From Paraphysomonas bandaiensis (taxonomy: Eukaryota > Chrysophyceae): 64,000 nucleotides of DNA. The notes under the pieces are model-generated. The model saw only the letters and a program-made list of their open reading frames with translations. It was not told the origin of the DNA and made no database searches. Below, piece after piece: positions 32,956 through 45,480 of the stretch; positions within the stretch are counted from its first letter, which is position 1; each line of letters opens with the position of its first letter. Location of the stretch: assembly GCA_965644295.1 (NCBI GenBank), contig CBFFRP010000457.1, positions 62,001 through 126,000 of the forward strand, in the 5' to 3' direction. A program made the position numbers and the translations under genes.

Positions 32956-34777
32956 GATAAGAGAAGATAGAATGAGTGTTATATGGATTGTTTGTTGTAT
33001 CTATAGTGTGTTGAGTGTGTTAATATGAGCAACTGACAGTGCAGTGCATGCATGTATGTATGTATGTACACTGCTGTACGTATGTATGTGTATGTGTATG
33101 TATGTATGTACACGTGTATGATATCTGAATAGACTGCATGTATGTATATATACAGTCTACAGCAGTATACATACATAACACAACGGAGTTTTTAATAGTG
33201 TCCGTACAACGGATGTATGTATATATACACAGCAGAATGTACTGCTGTACCGATGTATGTATGTACTGCTGTATGTGTGATGTACTGCTGTATGTGCGGC
33301 AGGTTTTTAGAGCTTATAAAACTAAAAGTTCAAGTTTCATGTAAAAAACTGGCACTTTTCTTACGAAAACCCCCATAATAGCGAGAAGATATCGATCGAT
33401 CATGCATCCTGCCTGAGCACTGCTTTAAGTCACATAAACAAGCACAGATTCACACACAGACACTCCAGAAAGGCTTGAATCACCCTACAAATGAAGAGGA
33501 AGAGGTCATAGAACCCCATCCTGGATACTCTAGACTACACATAGGCTTTAAGCGTACAGTCTCTCTGCTGCATCATATGCATGTAACTCATACACATAGA
33601 AACCATCTGCATATGATGATATGATGATATGGGGGGTCATGAGCAGTCAGAAGCTGACTGGTAATCATCCTCTTATCACATCCATGAGTGTTTACCCCAG
33701 ATCGATTGATAGAACCTGAGATGCATGTACTGCTTGTGATAGAGAGGGTCATACACAGGCATGCATCAGCTACAAATGCTATAAGGTCTCCAGGCCACTG
33801 GATCACCGCCCCGTTTAACCACTGCTTCACAGGTGAATACTCTCAGAGATAGATGAAAACACTCTCATCTTCACATGGAAATACGAAATATATTACATGG
33901 GCAACTTCCTGACAACATGTCTACAAACACATACATTGCAATTAGGAAGATATTTCGATTTGAAGAATCATTTAGTTGCAGTGTCTGAAGTTGAGCGAGA
34001 ATGATTATCACGATACCCCAGATATAGGAAACTAAGATATCTGTTCTGTAGCATATCACCACCATTTCTGCAGAGATATCTTGTTGAACCTAGTCAATAC
34101 GATTGAAATAGACTTTGCCCCATTCCGAGGGCGTGGTCATAGTGTAGCCTGGCTGGTGAACCACCTAAAACACCGAGATATAGCACTGATTCTACTACCC
34201 ACCCACCCGTGTACCAACGTAGCTGACCACATGGATCACGCGCAGATTCTGTTGCCCACCCACCTGTGATAACCATTGCTGAGATTACGCGGAACTTCTC
34301 GTGACCTGCATGACTCAGTATAGGTCTAGTGTGACATTGATCACCCCCCTCCCTCCTATAGAATGCGCGGGTTTTCTCGTAATCTCATATAGGCTATGCA
34401 AGTATATTGTAGATCTAGCTAGAGTGTTCTTGGTGCCGCCACACAAGGAATCCACTGAGATTTTTATTAATAATCTATACGTTCCTTAGCTTAGTCAACA
34501 CTAGCACTTCACTAGGGTACGCTCTCGGAATGGGGCAGACTTGATTCGAAATGATTCAAAATAATCTTTTAATTGAAAATTTAATAACCAATTATGCATG
34601 CCTATAGCTTCGCAATTCAGTGAGGTCTCAATGTAGCATTGCTCAGGAAATGTCATTAAGTAATAAAAGGATAGAGTATATATATATCGACATGGACATG
34701 AGTCCAACATACTAAGTCTGATAGTATCCCTTCATTCTTTCAGCATTGTTCTGAATTGCTAGCTGGTATGCTATTAG
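32956..34777. other. Intergenic, simple repeats
   Basis: Between 33010 and 33310 there are tatg- and gtac-rich runs with a repeated actgctgta step. The remainder is unremarkable, with short frames only and no supported gene. Confidence 0.4.
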
Positions 34778-34944
34778 TGACACGACTACGGGTAGTATTT
34801 GGTATTTGAGCCTCACCATAATATACATCGATGGTTTCGTATCATGTCATACTATACCCTACGCTACTTCTTCCTTATTCTTGCACCTAAATACTAAGTA
34901 GTAGCCTTCTAAATCACCCATATTTAGTCATACCTATTTTTGCA
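34778..34944 (+). repeat. Solo LTR-like relic
   Basis: Starts tgacacgactacgggtag and ends catacctatttttgca, echoing both ends of the 583-bp LTR (taacgactacgggtgat and catacccaattttgct), but is only 167 bp. It may be a deleted solo LTR or a related short family. No target duplication was found. Confidence 0.45.
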
Positions 34945-35179
34945 GTCATAAGATATTTCAATCATTACGAAAGGTACACACACAATTGTTGTAATAGCAA
35001 GTGGAAGAATCGTTGAAATTATTACTGCATTATTGTTAATGATAATAGCCTGTTTCCAGATGGGTTTCGGTAAATGATGTGACGAAGAATGTCATTGATG
35101 GGCATTACTTGTATAAGAATGACATGAGCTCATCAACACTGGTGAGAGATGTTGGACACATCCGAAAGTGCAAACGTTT

Positions 35180-35566
35180 TCATCCATCAATATCATGTGC
35201 ATTACAATAATCAGACCAACTATCAAATCCTTGATACATTCCATTCTCAGACCAACCCGAGTGACGACTCATTATAGGATCTCTGTATGGTGTATCCTCC
35301 GATGAATCATCTCCATTAAGATCATCAAGTTCTCTTCTTTCATTTAGCATATTCATATACAATTTTTTCCATTGTTTAGCATCTTTTAATAATGAAGAGA
35401 ATTCGTTGTGATTCTTGATATGATCAATCAGTTGCTGATGCTCCTCTGAGTGGAAGAGTCTCATCAGTTCATTGATCTGAACACCAGCAGCTCTTAGATC
35501 TTCAATCTTTTTACGTAATTGATTAGATGAATGAGAATATGCACGACAAGCAGCAGGATATGACAT
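35180..35566 (-). CDS. Small helical protein of unknown function
   Basis: 128 residues in one exon, ATG at 35566 with no alternative. The first two thirds are charged and helical (QLRKKIEDLRAAG, LLKDAKQWKKLYMNML) and could form a coiled coil. The tail is acidic then aromatic (WSDYCNAHDIDG). No signal peptide or membrane segment. Composition is like a real protein and unlike the simple-sequence frames around it, but I recognise no family. Confidence 0.5.
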   Translation of the reverse strand: MSYPAACRAYSHSSNQLRKKIEDLRAAGVQINELMRLFHSEEHQQLIDHIKNHNEFSSLLKDAKQWKKLYMNMLNERRELDDLNGDDSSEDTPYRDPIMSRHSGWSENGMYQGFDSWSDYCNAHDIDG

Positions 35567-35821
35567 GGTTAGTTTAATAGAGTGTTATATGAATGTGTTA
35601 GTGTGTATGTATGTACTGGATGACGCTCTCTGCATCCATACAATACATATATATACATATACATACATATAGTCGAAGTCATACATAGTGCATACATACA
35701 TACATAGATAGATAGATAGATACACTGCACTTCGACTTCACTTCTGAAATAGAAGTAAGTTGATGACATGAGTGTTGAAGTTGCCAACTGACAAGAACAG
35801 AATAAGAACCATATCCACATG

Positions 35822-36540
35822 ATGTATGTATGTATGTATGTATGTATGTATGTATGTATGTATGTATGTATGTATGTATGTATGTATGTATGTATGTATG
35901 TATGTATGTATGTATGTATGTATGTATGTATGTATGTATGTATGTATGTATGTATGTATGTATGTATGTATGTATGTATGTATGTATGTATGTATGTATG
36001 TATGTATGTATGTATGTATGTATGTATGTATGTATGTATGTATGTATGTATGTATGTATGTATGTATGTATGTATGTATGTATGTATGTATGTATGTATG
36101 TATGTATGTATGTATGTATGTATGTATGTATGTATGTATGTATGTATGTATGTATGTATGTATGTATGTATGTATGTATGTATGTATGTATGTATGTATG
36201 TATGTATGTATGTATGTATGTATGTATGTATGTATGTATGTATGTATGTATGTATGTATGTATGTATGTATGTATGTATGTATGTATGTATGTATGTATG
36301 TATGTATGTATGTATGTATGTATGTATGTATGTATGTATGTATGTATGTATGTATGTATGTATGTATGTATGTATGTATGTATGTATGTATGTATGTATG
36401 TATGTATGTATGTATGTATGTATGTATGTATGTATGTATGTATGTATGTATGTATGTATGTATGTATGTATGTATGTATGTATGTATGTATGTATGTATG
36501 TATGTATGTATGTATGTATGTATGTATGTATGTATGTATG

Positions 36541-36572
<32 letters not shown>

Positions 36573-37024
36573 TGTATGTATGTATGTATGTATGTATGTA
36601 TGTATGTATGTATGTATGTATGTATGTATGTATGTATGTATGTATGTATGTATGTATGTATGTATGTATGTATGTATGTATGTATGTATGTATGTATGTA
36701 TGTATGTATGTATGTATGTATGTATGTATGTATGTATGTATGTATGTATGTATGTATGTATGTATGTATGTATGTATGTATGTATGTATGTATGTATGTA
36801 TGTATGTATGTATGTATGTATGTATGTATGTATGTATGTATGTATGTATGTATGTATGTATGTATGTATGTATGTATGTATGTATGTATGTATGTATGTA
36901 TGTATGTATGTATGTATGTATGTATGTATGTATGTATGTATGTATGTATGTATGTATGTATGTATGTATGTATGTATGTATGTATGTATGTATGTATGTA
37001 TGTATGTATGTATGTATGTATGTA
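35822..37024. repeat. (TATG)n array 2, about 1.2 kb
   Basis: About 300 copies with a single irregularity (tatatg near 36540). The longest simple-sequence array in the window. Open on both strands in several frames only because the unit lacks stops. Confidence 0.97.
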
Positions 37025-37160
37025 GAGATCAAGACACGGTTTGTGGGGGTTTTGGTGGTTTGGTGCCAGAATGGACACGTTGGAGTTTTTTTTGCTTTTT
37101 TGGGGGGTTTTCTGACATTTTCCTTTCCAACATTCAGCACACTCAGCAGATAGACAGGCT
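37025..37160 (-). repeat. Conserved segment F, copy 2 (reverse)
   Basis: Reverse complement of the segment at 39768-39906, with caccaaaccaccaaaaccc and gtgtccattctggcac on the minus strand. It separates array 2 from MULE remnant B. Relative to F, the array strand is opposite to that at copies 1 and 3. Confidence 0.85.
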
Positions 37161-37204
37161 AGCTAACGTATCCATCCATACACCAATTCGATCTGTCAAT
37201 CTTA

Positions 37205-38570
37205 ATACAGCCATATATATCCACTTATTCAGTGATGAATTGTGATCTTGAATTGACTATGATGATATTATTTTACTTATGCACGTGATGGAACTCACAG
37301 AGGAAGATCAAGTGTTTCCAGAGTTTGCAACAGATAGTCAGTTATGGAGGCACACGTACAGGAAAACAACTGCGACACGACCCACATGTAGCGCAAGGAA
37401 GAAATAGAGTTACTATGATATGTATGAATCCATCATGTGCTCTAAGATTATGTGCTTGGTGTAAGCGTCATAAAACATACTATATGGATAGTGTGCAAGT
37501 ATTGAGGAGCACTAGGTGTTGAGCGAGGATGTTATGAGAATTCCTTGTGTCGTCTTCGGAAAAGCATCACAGGTATATATATATATATGTATAAACTTTT
37601 CATTATTCAGTACTTCAAGAACGAGGTGTTGAACAACGAAGAGTTTGCAGTGATCATGAAGGATATTGGAGTCGGTCGTCGTAATATTAGCACTACCCGC
37701 ATTCAGGCGAGAAACACACAACAGCACTTTCATGTAATATCGCACATGTAAATTGTGCAATAGTAAGCTTACTATGTTAGGCAATGTGTATAATTGCTTA
37801 CGTTCTAATATTTTATACTTGATAGGATATACAGAAAGAAGTCAGACATTGTCCAATGGAGGTTCACATTCTCGATACTGTGAGCGAGCGAGGTATTGTG
37901 CATACCATCACGTATACAGTGCATAGAAGCGAGTTGGGAAATGTGGACTTGTCTAAGCAGAAATGGGACTGTGGAAAGTACCAACAAACAGGAGATGCGT
38001 AGTTTCTGCTTAAAGAGTTGTATCCGAATGGAATGCCACAAGACCTATTTTCGGAGAAATACTTTCATAAAGAATGCTTTACTATGAGAGTAAAAAATAT
38101 GCTTGCAGACGTGCCTGAAATGTTAGGCACGATTCACTCTACTTCAGAAGTTGATAATCGATTGCGATCCAAATCGTTTAGGACTATCAAAGCTCCTCTT
38201 GCTAATGATTCCAAGTCTTACAGGAGTTCGAAACGATGGACTAGCACCGGAGAAAGTTCTAGCAGGTGTTGTTGTCATATCCGCGTCAGATATATTTATT
38301 CTTATACATTTATAATGTACAACAGTTCTACTAGTCAGGCTTTATTCAAAAAGAAAAAAAACAGTGTCCCGACTGTCACCAGTGGCTCTCGCGCAAGACC
38401 CTGCATCCCACCAGTGCATGTAGCACGTATTGTATTCGTAATGGTATCAGTCCGCCTGAGGTTTTTCTTTCCGGTTATATTGACGAGTTGAATCACCCTA
38501 ATGATATCGCTGAGCTATCAGAATCGCCTGCTGAAGAAACTGCAACACTTTTTAGTTAGAATATCTGTTG
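37205..38570 (+). pseudogene. MULE-type transposase remnant, copy B
   Basis: Plus-strand fragments match copy A: a cysteine step (MICMNPSCALR near 37418), a segment near 37621-37730 with NISTTRIQARN, and the region 38090-38240 that is almost identical to 25650-25800 reversed. KWDCGKYQQTG near 37960 suggests a SWIM-like zinc finger, typical of the MULE C-terminus, and KQCPDCHQWLSRK near 38360 gives another Cys pair. Stops and frameshifts occur throughout, and the catalytic middle present in copy A is missing. It preserves the uninterrupted sequence at the site where the LTR element inserted in copy A. Confidence 0.6.
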
Positions 38571-38945
38571 TGTATTCCATATATTTTATGGCCGCATGTA
38601 TATTATCGTTTAGTTGGACAATTACATATCTTTAATTTTAAAGAAATGTGTCTTTACTGTTGTTGCGTTGTTGCTCAGTGATAAAATTCATGCACGGTGT
38701 TGAGATCTGAAGATTCTATATACTTGCAATTGAGTGCAGTATTATGTGAGATGCAAGGATCGAAAGATATACTGTATATGTAATTAGTACATTATATTGT
38801 GTAGTATGAAACTGAAGTAGAAGATTAGTGACTATACAGGATACGATCACTGAGTGTGTGGTTTGTACACTATAGTAGTAAATGAATGGTGTTGAACACA
38901 TCGAATACAACTTAGGAGAATAGTAAGCCCTAGCAAATAATGTCA
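38571..38945 (+). repeat. Shared 3' segment G, copy 1
   Basis: From about 38698 (gagatctgaagatt) to 38945 (agcaaataatg) this matches 50545-50790 with small indels. It lies downstream of MULE remnant B here and downstream of the decayed P-loop gene there. Confidence 0.65.
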
Positions 38946-39767
38946 ACTTCTAATACACGGTAGACGGTAGTGTTTAGTGTTTTACACTGTACTTGACTAG
39001 CTAGAACCTTTGACATACTACTAATAATAAATGATCACATTAACCACTGCATGTAATATTCTAGCTAGTTGAAAAAACTTTTCTAATTCTGTTATAGCTA
39101 GATACTAGATCTGATGTAAAAGAGTTTGAAAATAGTCCTTATCTACACAGTCATGAAAATTTACATGTCATACACCCTGATAATACTAAACTGAAACCAA
39201 GACTATACACACAGAAAGGGGAGGGGTCCTGGGGGCATAACAAGATTAATTTAAAAGGAATAAAACCGCTATCTTTTATTCAAAAGAATATCAGATATTA
39301 GTGTGTAGTCAAAAGAATATCAACACGCGAATTACAATATCATTAACAGAACCAGACAAATTCACTGTTAAAAAGTATACATAAAACCAACTGTATGGAA
39401 CTATTCAAGCAGTCACTAATCTACCTTCTACGAGTTACTTGTGCTCTTGCATGGAATCATAAGATTCGTTTGGCAACAAAGGCAGGGGATGTCAATCAAA
39501 GAAGATTATAGATATGTCAATATTTACTCATATATTTCTGATTCCTACACCTGTTCATCTGAAAGACTCCTATATTCGATCTCATCGGAGTATAAGAGCG
39601 GCTAGCAGGACTATGAATGCATGTTCTTCGAGATCTAGCAACTGCTCCACGTTGGCCTTCTTTAGCCCTAGCTGTGTCGATAGAGCATCGAGCTGGGTCC
39701 CTCGTCCAACTGGAAAGCCATTCACAGGGGAGTTGTGAACACTATGTACCTTCCTGTCTTCTAGATG
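38946..39767. other. Intergenic; one possible terminal exon on minus strand
   Basis: At 39582-39765 (minus) a frame of about 55 codons after an acceptor-like ctag has protein-like composition (QLGLKKANVEQLLDLEEHAF) and ends in a stop. I could not find a partner exon. Otherwise nothing is recognised. Confidence 0.25.
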
Positions 39768-39906
39768 TTGGCAGTGAGTGTGCTGAATGTTGGAAAGGAA
39801 AATGTCAGAAAACCCCCCAAAAAAGCAAAAAAACCTCCAACGTGTCCATTCTGGCACCAAACCACCAAAACCCCCACAAACCGTGTCTTGATCGGCACCG
39901 GGCTCA
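39768..39906 (+). repeat. Conserved segment F, copy 3
   Basis: Runs from the gtgtgctgaatgttgg step to ccgtgtcttgatcggcac and then enters array 3. Closest to copy 2. Confidence 0.85.
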
Positions 39907-40580
39907 TGTATGTATGTATGTATGTATGTATGTATGTATGTATGTATGTATGTATGTATGTATGTATGTATGTATGTATGTATGTATGTATGTATGTATG
40001 TATGTATGTATGTATGTATGTATGTATCTATGTATGTATGTATGTATGTATGTATGTATGTATGTATGTATGTATGTATGTATGTATGTATGTATGTATG
40101 TATGTATGTATGTATGTATGTATGTATGTATGTATGTATGTATGTATGTATGTATGTATGTATGTATGTATGTATGTATGTATGTATGTATGTATGTATG
40201 TATGTATGTATGTATGTATGTATGTATGTATGTATGTATGTATGTATGTATGTATGTATGTATGTATGTATGTATGTATGTATGTATGTATGTATGTATG
40301 TATGTATGTATGTATGTATGTATGTATGTATGTATGTATGTATGTATGTATGTATGTATGTATGTATGTATGTATGTATGTATGTATGTATGTATGTATG
40401 TATGTATGTATGTATGTATGTATGTATGTATGTATGTATGTATGTATGTATGTATGTATGTATGTATGTATGTATGTATGTATGTATGTATGTATGTATG
40501 TATGTATGTATGTATGTATGTATGTATGAATGTATGTATGTATGTATGTATGTATGTATGTATGTATGTATGTATGTATG

Positions 40581-40612
<32 letters not shown>

Positions 40613-40730
40613 TGTATGTATGTATGTATGTATGTATGTATGTATGTATGTATGTATGTATGTATGTATGTATGTATGTATGTATGTATGTATGTATGTA
40701 TGTATGTATGTATGTATGTATGTATGTGTA
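39907..40730. repeat. (TATG)n array 3, about 0.8 kb
   Basis: About 205 copies with three interruptions (tatctatg near 40028, tgaatg near 40529, tatatg near 40582). It ends at MITE copy 3. Confidence 0.97.
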
Positions 40731-40877
40731 TATCGGCAGTAAGCATCTTATGTTTTCGGAAATAAATTGAAGCAAATTTACTCTATATTACTGCAATAAA
40801 AGTATGGCTAGAATACAGATAATTATTGTCTCAATATTAGAGGCATCTTTGAACAAAAAATACAAAGAATGCCAATA
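40731..40877 (-). repeat. 148-bp MITE family, copy 3
   Basis: Starts tatcggcagtaag and ends aatgccaata, directly abutting the tetranucleotide array on its left. Confidence 0.75.
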
Positions 40878-40994
40878 CAGCAGCAGTATGAATTCATTCA
40901 TATGGTATGGTGTTCATGTATGTATGTGAGTTCTTCATATTATCATCTTGCTACTCTCATAACTATCCCTCATACAGTCTTCACTCTAATCACA

Positions 40995-41669
40995 ATGTGT
41001 GAACATAATTTTATATTTACATCTATTGGTAATATGGGTATAAAGTTTTGTAATGAAAAACGATTTTATTTTATGCTTTCATGTGTTTTAACGAGTGGAT
41101 TATCTCTCATACTTTGCTCTGTGGCACTTGCTGGTGCATCTACGAATAATACAACTGTTATATCATGTAATTGGGCCTATGGAAGTAACGGAAATATTGA
41201 TTCATATATTGGTTTAAAGCGTGCTGTTACAGTCATTGATGATGATGATGTATCTGGTGAGAATTGGAAGGATATGAATTGTAATGGAGAGAATTATTGT
41301 GATGAATGTCATGATGCTGGATCTGATAGTTTATCAAGTGTAGCTCTACTTTTTATATTAAATTTTGTATGTGTTATTCAGTCTTATCTGCGTGTTACTG
41401 CTGCGAGAGATATGAATACACACAAAGTGGTGCAGCTATTTTGCACAGGCTTTAGTGTGTTACTGGCAATCATTTCTATCGGTTCATTTTCAAATGAATG
41501 TATCAATAATTTACCAGACGAGTTTGACTATGTCCATGGACCGGGGTATGGCTGCGTTGCGACCGTGTTGGTGTTCAAAATCATTGAATTCTTGTTCCAT
41601 TTATGTGTACCTGTGGAACAGAAGCACGCTCATGAGCCGGTGGCTTCTGTGTTTTCGAACAGGAATTAA
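40995..41669 (+). CDS. Four-helix membrane protein, claudin-like topology
   Basis: 224 residues in one exon; I start at the ATG at 40995 because the open frame before it runs into MITE and repeat sequence. Four hydrophobic segments (about 31-52, 117-137, 153-172, 195-215) have a large first loop rich in Asn, Asp and Cys (NTTVISCNW, CNGENYCDECHD) that would be outside and could form disulfides. This is the topology of claudin/PMP22-type proteins, but I do not see the W-GLW-C-C signature, so only topology is claimed. The C-terminal tail is short and cytosolic. Confidence 0.6.
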   Translation: MCEHNFIFTSIGNMGIKFCNEKRFYFMLSCVLTSGLSLILCSVALAGASTNNTTVISCNWAYGSNGNIDSYIGLKRAVTVIDDDDVSGENWKDMNCNGENYCDECHDAGSDSLSSVALLFILNFVCVIQSYLRVTAARDMNTHKVVQLFCTGFSVLLAIISIGSFSNECINNLPDEFDYVHGPGYGCVATVLVFKIIEFLFHLCVPVEQKHAHEPVASVFSNRN

Positions 41670-42814
41670 ATCTGTTTTAATTTGCCCAAGTATACTGTGT
41701 TATAATGCACAGATAGCTAGTTTTGTAGCATATCCTCACTAGCAACGAAAATGCATGCCCCCTGATTCGAGTGGAAGTAACATCTCTGTACATTGGATTT
41801 AATGATATATATGGTACGTTAGAGTGTGAATTATATTCGCTTACAGTAACTAAGTATAATTATATGAGTTTAAGTGCTAACTCTGTTTGTTGGTTGTTTG
41901 ACAATGACCCGCACAAAAGGTTTTACGAAATTACCCCACACTTTAAAGGCTATTTCAGATGACTATAGACTATAGCACATAAAATATGGCGGAGCTAGTA
42001 TAGTCACGAACAGAAGTCGTAAAAAATCATAACTTAAATGGCTACAAAAAATCGCGAGGATTTCGTACAAGTTTTGTTGGTGGCTCTTAGCTCCTCCATT
42101 CTTTTGTTGTGATACCGATAGACAATCAATAGCCGTGGTCGCAGGAGGTGACTCCTGGTTAGAGGTTAACTTCATGCTAGGCCGTCTCAATTACACTTTC
42201 TGTGAAATCGATGTTGCCCGAGCCATGGAGCGCATTCTCACGTCCGGAATATGGCACTGGCGTCGTTCTGGAACACGCCGGCCGTACGTCACACATCCCA
42301 TGATCATTGATTTTCAAACCCTTCGTGTTCATTTGAAGCTTGAGAAGCACTTCGCGACCAACTCTACGGCCATAATCTTGATCGCGAACCTGGTTACTGG
42401 AAAAAGAGTAGTGCCTTACTTACGCATGAACTGGCTCTGGGAAATTGCGGCAGATCAAAGGTCACAGTTCACACCTACGACAGCACAGCACATACTCAAT
42501 ACAGCCCCAACATAGGCAAATCCTTCAGCATTGGTAGAAACCGGATAAAAACAAAGCATGGCCTAGACCTGAACAAAGCTCCGACTGTGGTTATTGACTT
42601 GACTCACTCAAGCAATGTATCTTGATTGTCTACACAACTCCATCTCGCAGAGACGATAATCCGCCTTTTAGGGACACAAGGAAGTACAACTGTGCTTATA
42701 ATTCGCGAGGACACCGTACTCTAGAAATAGCAGCTGTTTATCTTCTCCAGCAGCTTTACGCTGCAGCCAAACAAATGATTCAAGATTACACCCAAAGGGC
42801 CACATTGGCTCCCA
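41670..42814. other. Intergenic with an unrecognised open frame
   Basis: The frame 42135-42515 (plus) is 126 codons long with protein-like composition (FCEIDVARAMERILTSGIW), but lacks an ATG before codon 14, and the sequence on both sides is open in other frames. It may be a fragment of a degraded mobile element adjoining repeat D. I assign no function. Confidence 0.25.
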
Positions 42815-43175
42815 CAGATCACGTCAGAAACGTAGCAACACACGACAGAAACCGCGGGTTCTTCTCTTATTAGGTGTAACGAAGAGACCTCTAGCTCACC
42901 CTACACATCTAGCTCTTCCACAATCCCTGTACAAGTGAAAACGCCACGGTGCAGCCTCCGACAGCTACTTCTCTGCCCCAGGCCCAACTCGCGGCCTGCG
43001 CCATATCCAGACATGACGGTCCCCAATCCACCCCCTAACTTGACTCGACAGAGCCCCATCTCAAGGGACGCCCCCCTGACTAACTCTATCAGCACTTCCA
43101 GGGCTCACATTCATAAAAGAAGGTGAGTGGCTGCACAAGCAGCTTCTGTAGCGCTAAATAGTAGGATAAAAAAAG
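42815..43175 (+). repeat. Dispersed repeat D, copy 2
   Basis: Reverse-complement match to 11015-11420, including gacagaaaccgcgggttctt and aggtgtaac. It ends in cacaagcagcttctgtagcg, ctaaatagtaggataaa. The gcaccttggtgc palindrome seen in other copies is lost here. Confidence 0.75.
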
Positions 43176-44552
43176 TTTCTATAGTAGGATTCTCTCACAT
43201 AAGCTATATTTTGAGTTTCTATTTCCAATTGATCACCCCAAACTAATCGAACTTTGGCTCCAATCTGAACAACTATCCGCTATAATATCAAGATTTGACA
43301 ATAGGGTAATTAAAACTTAAGAAACTTAGCGTTAAATTAATAAAATTATTATCAGTATCATGAATCACTCATTGTCATTGTACCGATTGTACTATCAGGT
43401 ATGTCGTATGTGTATTCGTCATTCCAAGAATATAGCACTACTATTGGGGTGGTGCAACTTGACAGCACCTTGTGATCTTGATACAACGCACTTCTATTAG
43501 CATCGGCACTACCGTGAAAGAAGCTCCAGTGAGTATCAGTTCATCCACAAGTCCAGATTACCTGCTGAACTTGAGGTAACTAACAACCTACTCAGCAAAT
43601 AAACCAAAGAGGGTTCATACTCAAGATCTCTAGAGTTGTAGTCTGAAGAAGACAAGTCAGTTCAAGCAATGGTCTCAGAGGATGCTCGTCTATCGGTATT
43701 GGCGATAGAGGAGTCAAGTTGCATCGAATTACTGCTTAAAGGTAAAGATCAGTTCTCTCTATTGATAAGAGTGATAGTGAACAAGTGATAAAATGAATTG
43801 ATGAATATCTTCATGCACTGATATGGATCATATGAGAGACTGTGCTGTGCAATCATACGGTTGCAACAGCCCGTAGCAGCATACAGTGTACTGTACCGTT
43901 CTATCCATCTATTCCAACACTTACATTGATAATTAATCAAATAACATTAAATGATTGCAAGAAAGAATGATTTGAACAATGCTAGAGCATATGAATGTAA
44001 TGCAGATTGGGTGTCATGTTGAGTGATGTGTGTAGAGATGCATAGTAAGACACGATGGATTGTACCTTAACTGCTTACAGGAATTTTTATAGAGAAAGCT
44101 GTCCGAAAATCCCTTATTTTTAATATTTTCTGGAGATTTCGTTGAAAATTAGAAGATTGTGTATTTATTAGATGGCTAACAAGCTAAAAAGGGTATTTTT
44201 ATCACTTCGCTCTTCTAGAAAACTTGAAACCCTTTGTTTTGTAACTCTCCCACAGGCTTTCGTTAAAACTCTCAGCTATAGTCCAGTACAGAGCAAAAAT
44301 CAGAGAATAGTCCCTATTTCTATAAATTCTAGAGTTTTCTATAAAAAACAAGAAGATTCTCTACACCATTAAAAATGTCTGTATGTATGGTGGTCTGTAT
44401 GTACATATATGTATGTATGTACATATATGTATGTACATGTATGTATGTGTCTATATACATACACTCATATCGAGCAGTCACTCCATAGACTTTAACACAA
44501 ACACATCCATCCATCCATCCACATACATACATAAACAACACCAAAGATATAT
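43176..44552. other. Intergenic, nothing recognised
   Basis: AT-rich with short non-coding frames. Near 44370-44530 there are tatg, tcca and related short runs just upstream of the FYV7-like gene. Confidence 0.4.
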
Positions 44553-45008
44553 ATGTATCGTAATCAATCAAAGAAACGTGTTCATAAAAAGCCATTTAAG
44601 TCAAAAAAAGAGACTATTGAATTAGAGCGCTACAAGAAAGCCAAACTATTAAAGTCATACGCCAAACTATGTGCATCAGAAGGCATTGTATCAAATCGTG
44701 TACATATTGGACCAAAAGAAGCATCTATTCAAGATCCTTCGAATAAAAATAATACAAAACAATATAAAAAAACAAAGAAATTCAAACAAAATCCTTTTAG
44801 TAAAGCTGAAAAAATTGCAATAGAATATCAGAAAGAAAAACAAGATGAAATTAATAGAAAGAAACAAATTGCTGAAGAAATTGAAAACAATAAGAAGAAA
44901 AAGGCAAAGAAATCAAAAACTCTTATGGCAAAAACAAAACGAGGTCAACCGGTGCTATCGAATCATATCAGTGTTATGCTTGACAAACTGAAATCCGAGA
45001 GTAGTTAG
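44553..45008 (+). CDS. FYV7: FYV7/TAP26-like rRNA-processing protein
   Basis: 151 residues, single exon, very basic and lysine-rich throughout. The C-terminal third has the FYV7/TAP26 (CCDC59) pattern: KQNPFSKAEK, a long charged helix of the EKQDEINRKKQIAEEIE type, then TKRGQPVLSNHISVMLDKL. In yeast, Fyv7 acts in the nucleolus in early 40S subunit maturation. The ATG at 44553 is followed at once by the basic RNQSKKRVHKK stretch. The call depends on the C-terminal motif; other basic nucleolar proteins can look similar. Confidence 0.65.
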   Translation: MYRNQSKKRVHKKPFKSKKETIELERYKKAKLLKSYAKLCASEGIVSNRVHIGPKEASIQDPSNKNNTKQYKKTKKFKQNPFSKAEKIAIEYQKEKQDEINRKKQIAEEIENNKKKKAKKSKTLMAKTKRGQPVLSNHISVMLDKLKSESS

Positions 45009-45480
45009 ATAAAGTATTTGTTTTGTTAGTGAAATGTACTAACGGTGAATTTTGTTAATAGTAATTGCCCTTTTCTGAGATCGTTCCCAAGTCTTGTGGT
45101 TCTGTTGATTGAACATACTAATTCCTACATTCTTATATAAGCAAAGCCAATACCGCAATAAAATAGCAGTGCACTGTTAGTAATATGAAGATATAGGTCA
45201 CAAGGAATGTGGGATTGACGCACTCGGAATGGGGCAGTCATGTAAGTGTTCAAGTAGCTTAGGTAGTTATATATTGATTGTTCACTGTTACTACATGGAT
45301 TAGATGAGCCAGGACAAAACGTATTGGTATCAATTTTAATATTGTTTCTGCTAATTTAATCAAATACAATATATTCCAACAATATCCATATATATAATTA
45401 TTAAAGAAGCCTATCAACCTTGAAAGCTTGCAACGATGTTTATCACATCTTGTGGAAAGTGAAGAGTTGAAAAGCCGGTG
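45009..45480. other. Intergenic between convergent genes
   Basis: 3' flanks of the FYV7-like and PARP genes. A short motif (ctcggaatggggcag, near 45221) recurs near 34527. No gene. Confidence 0.35.

Noticed and set aside
42135-42515. Gene for a 126-residue protein
   Set aside because: No ATG at the start, neighbouring sequence is open in other frames, and it adjoins a dispersed repeat. Reported only as an unrecognised open frame.
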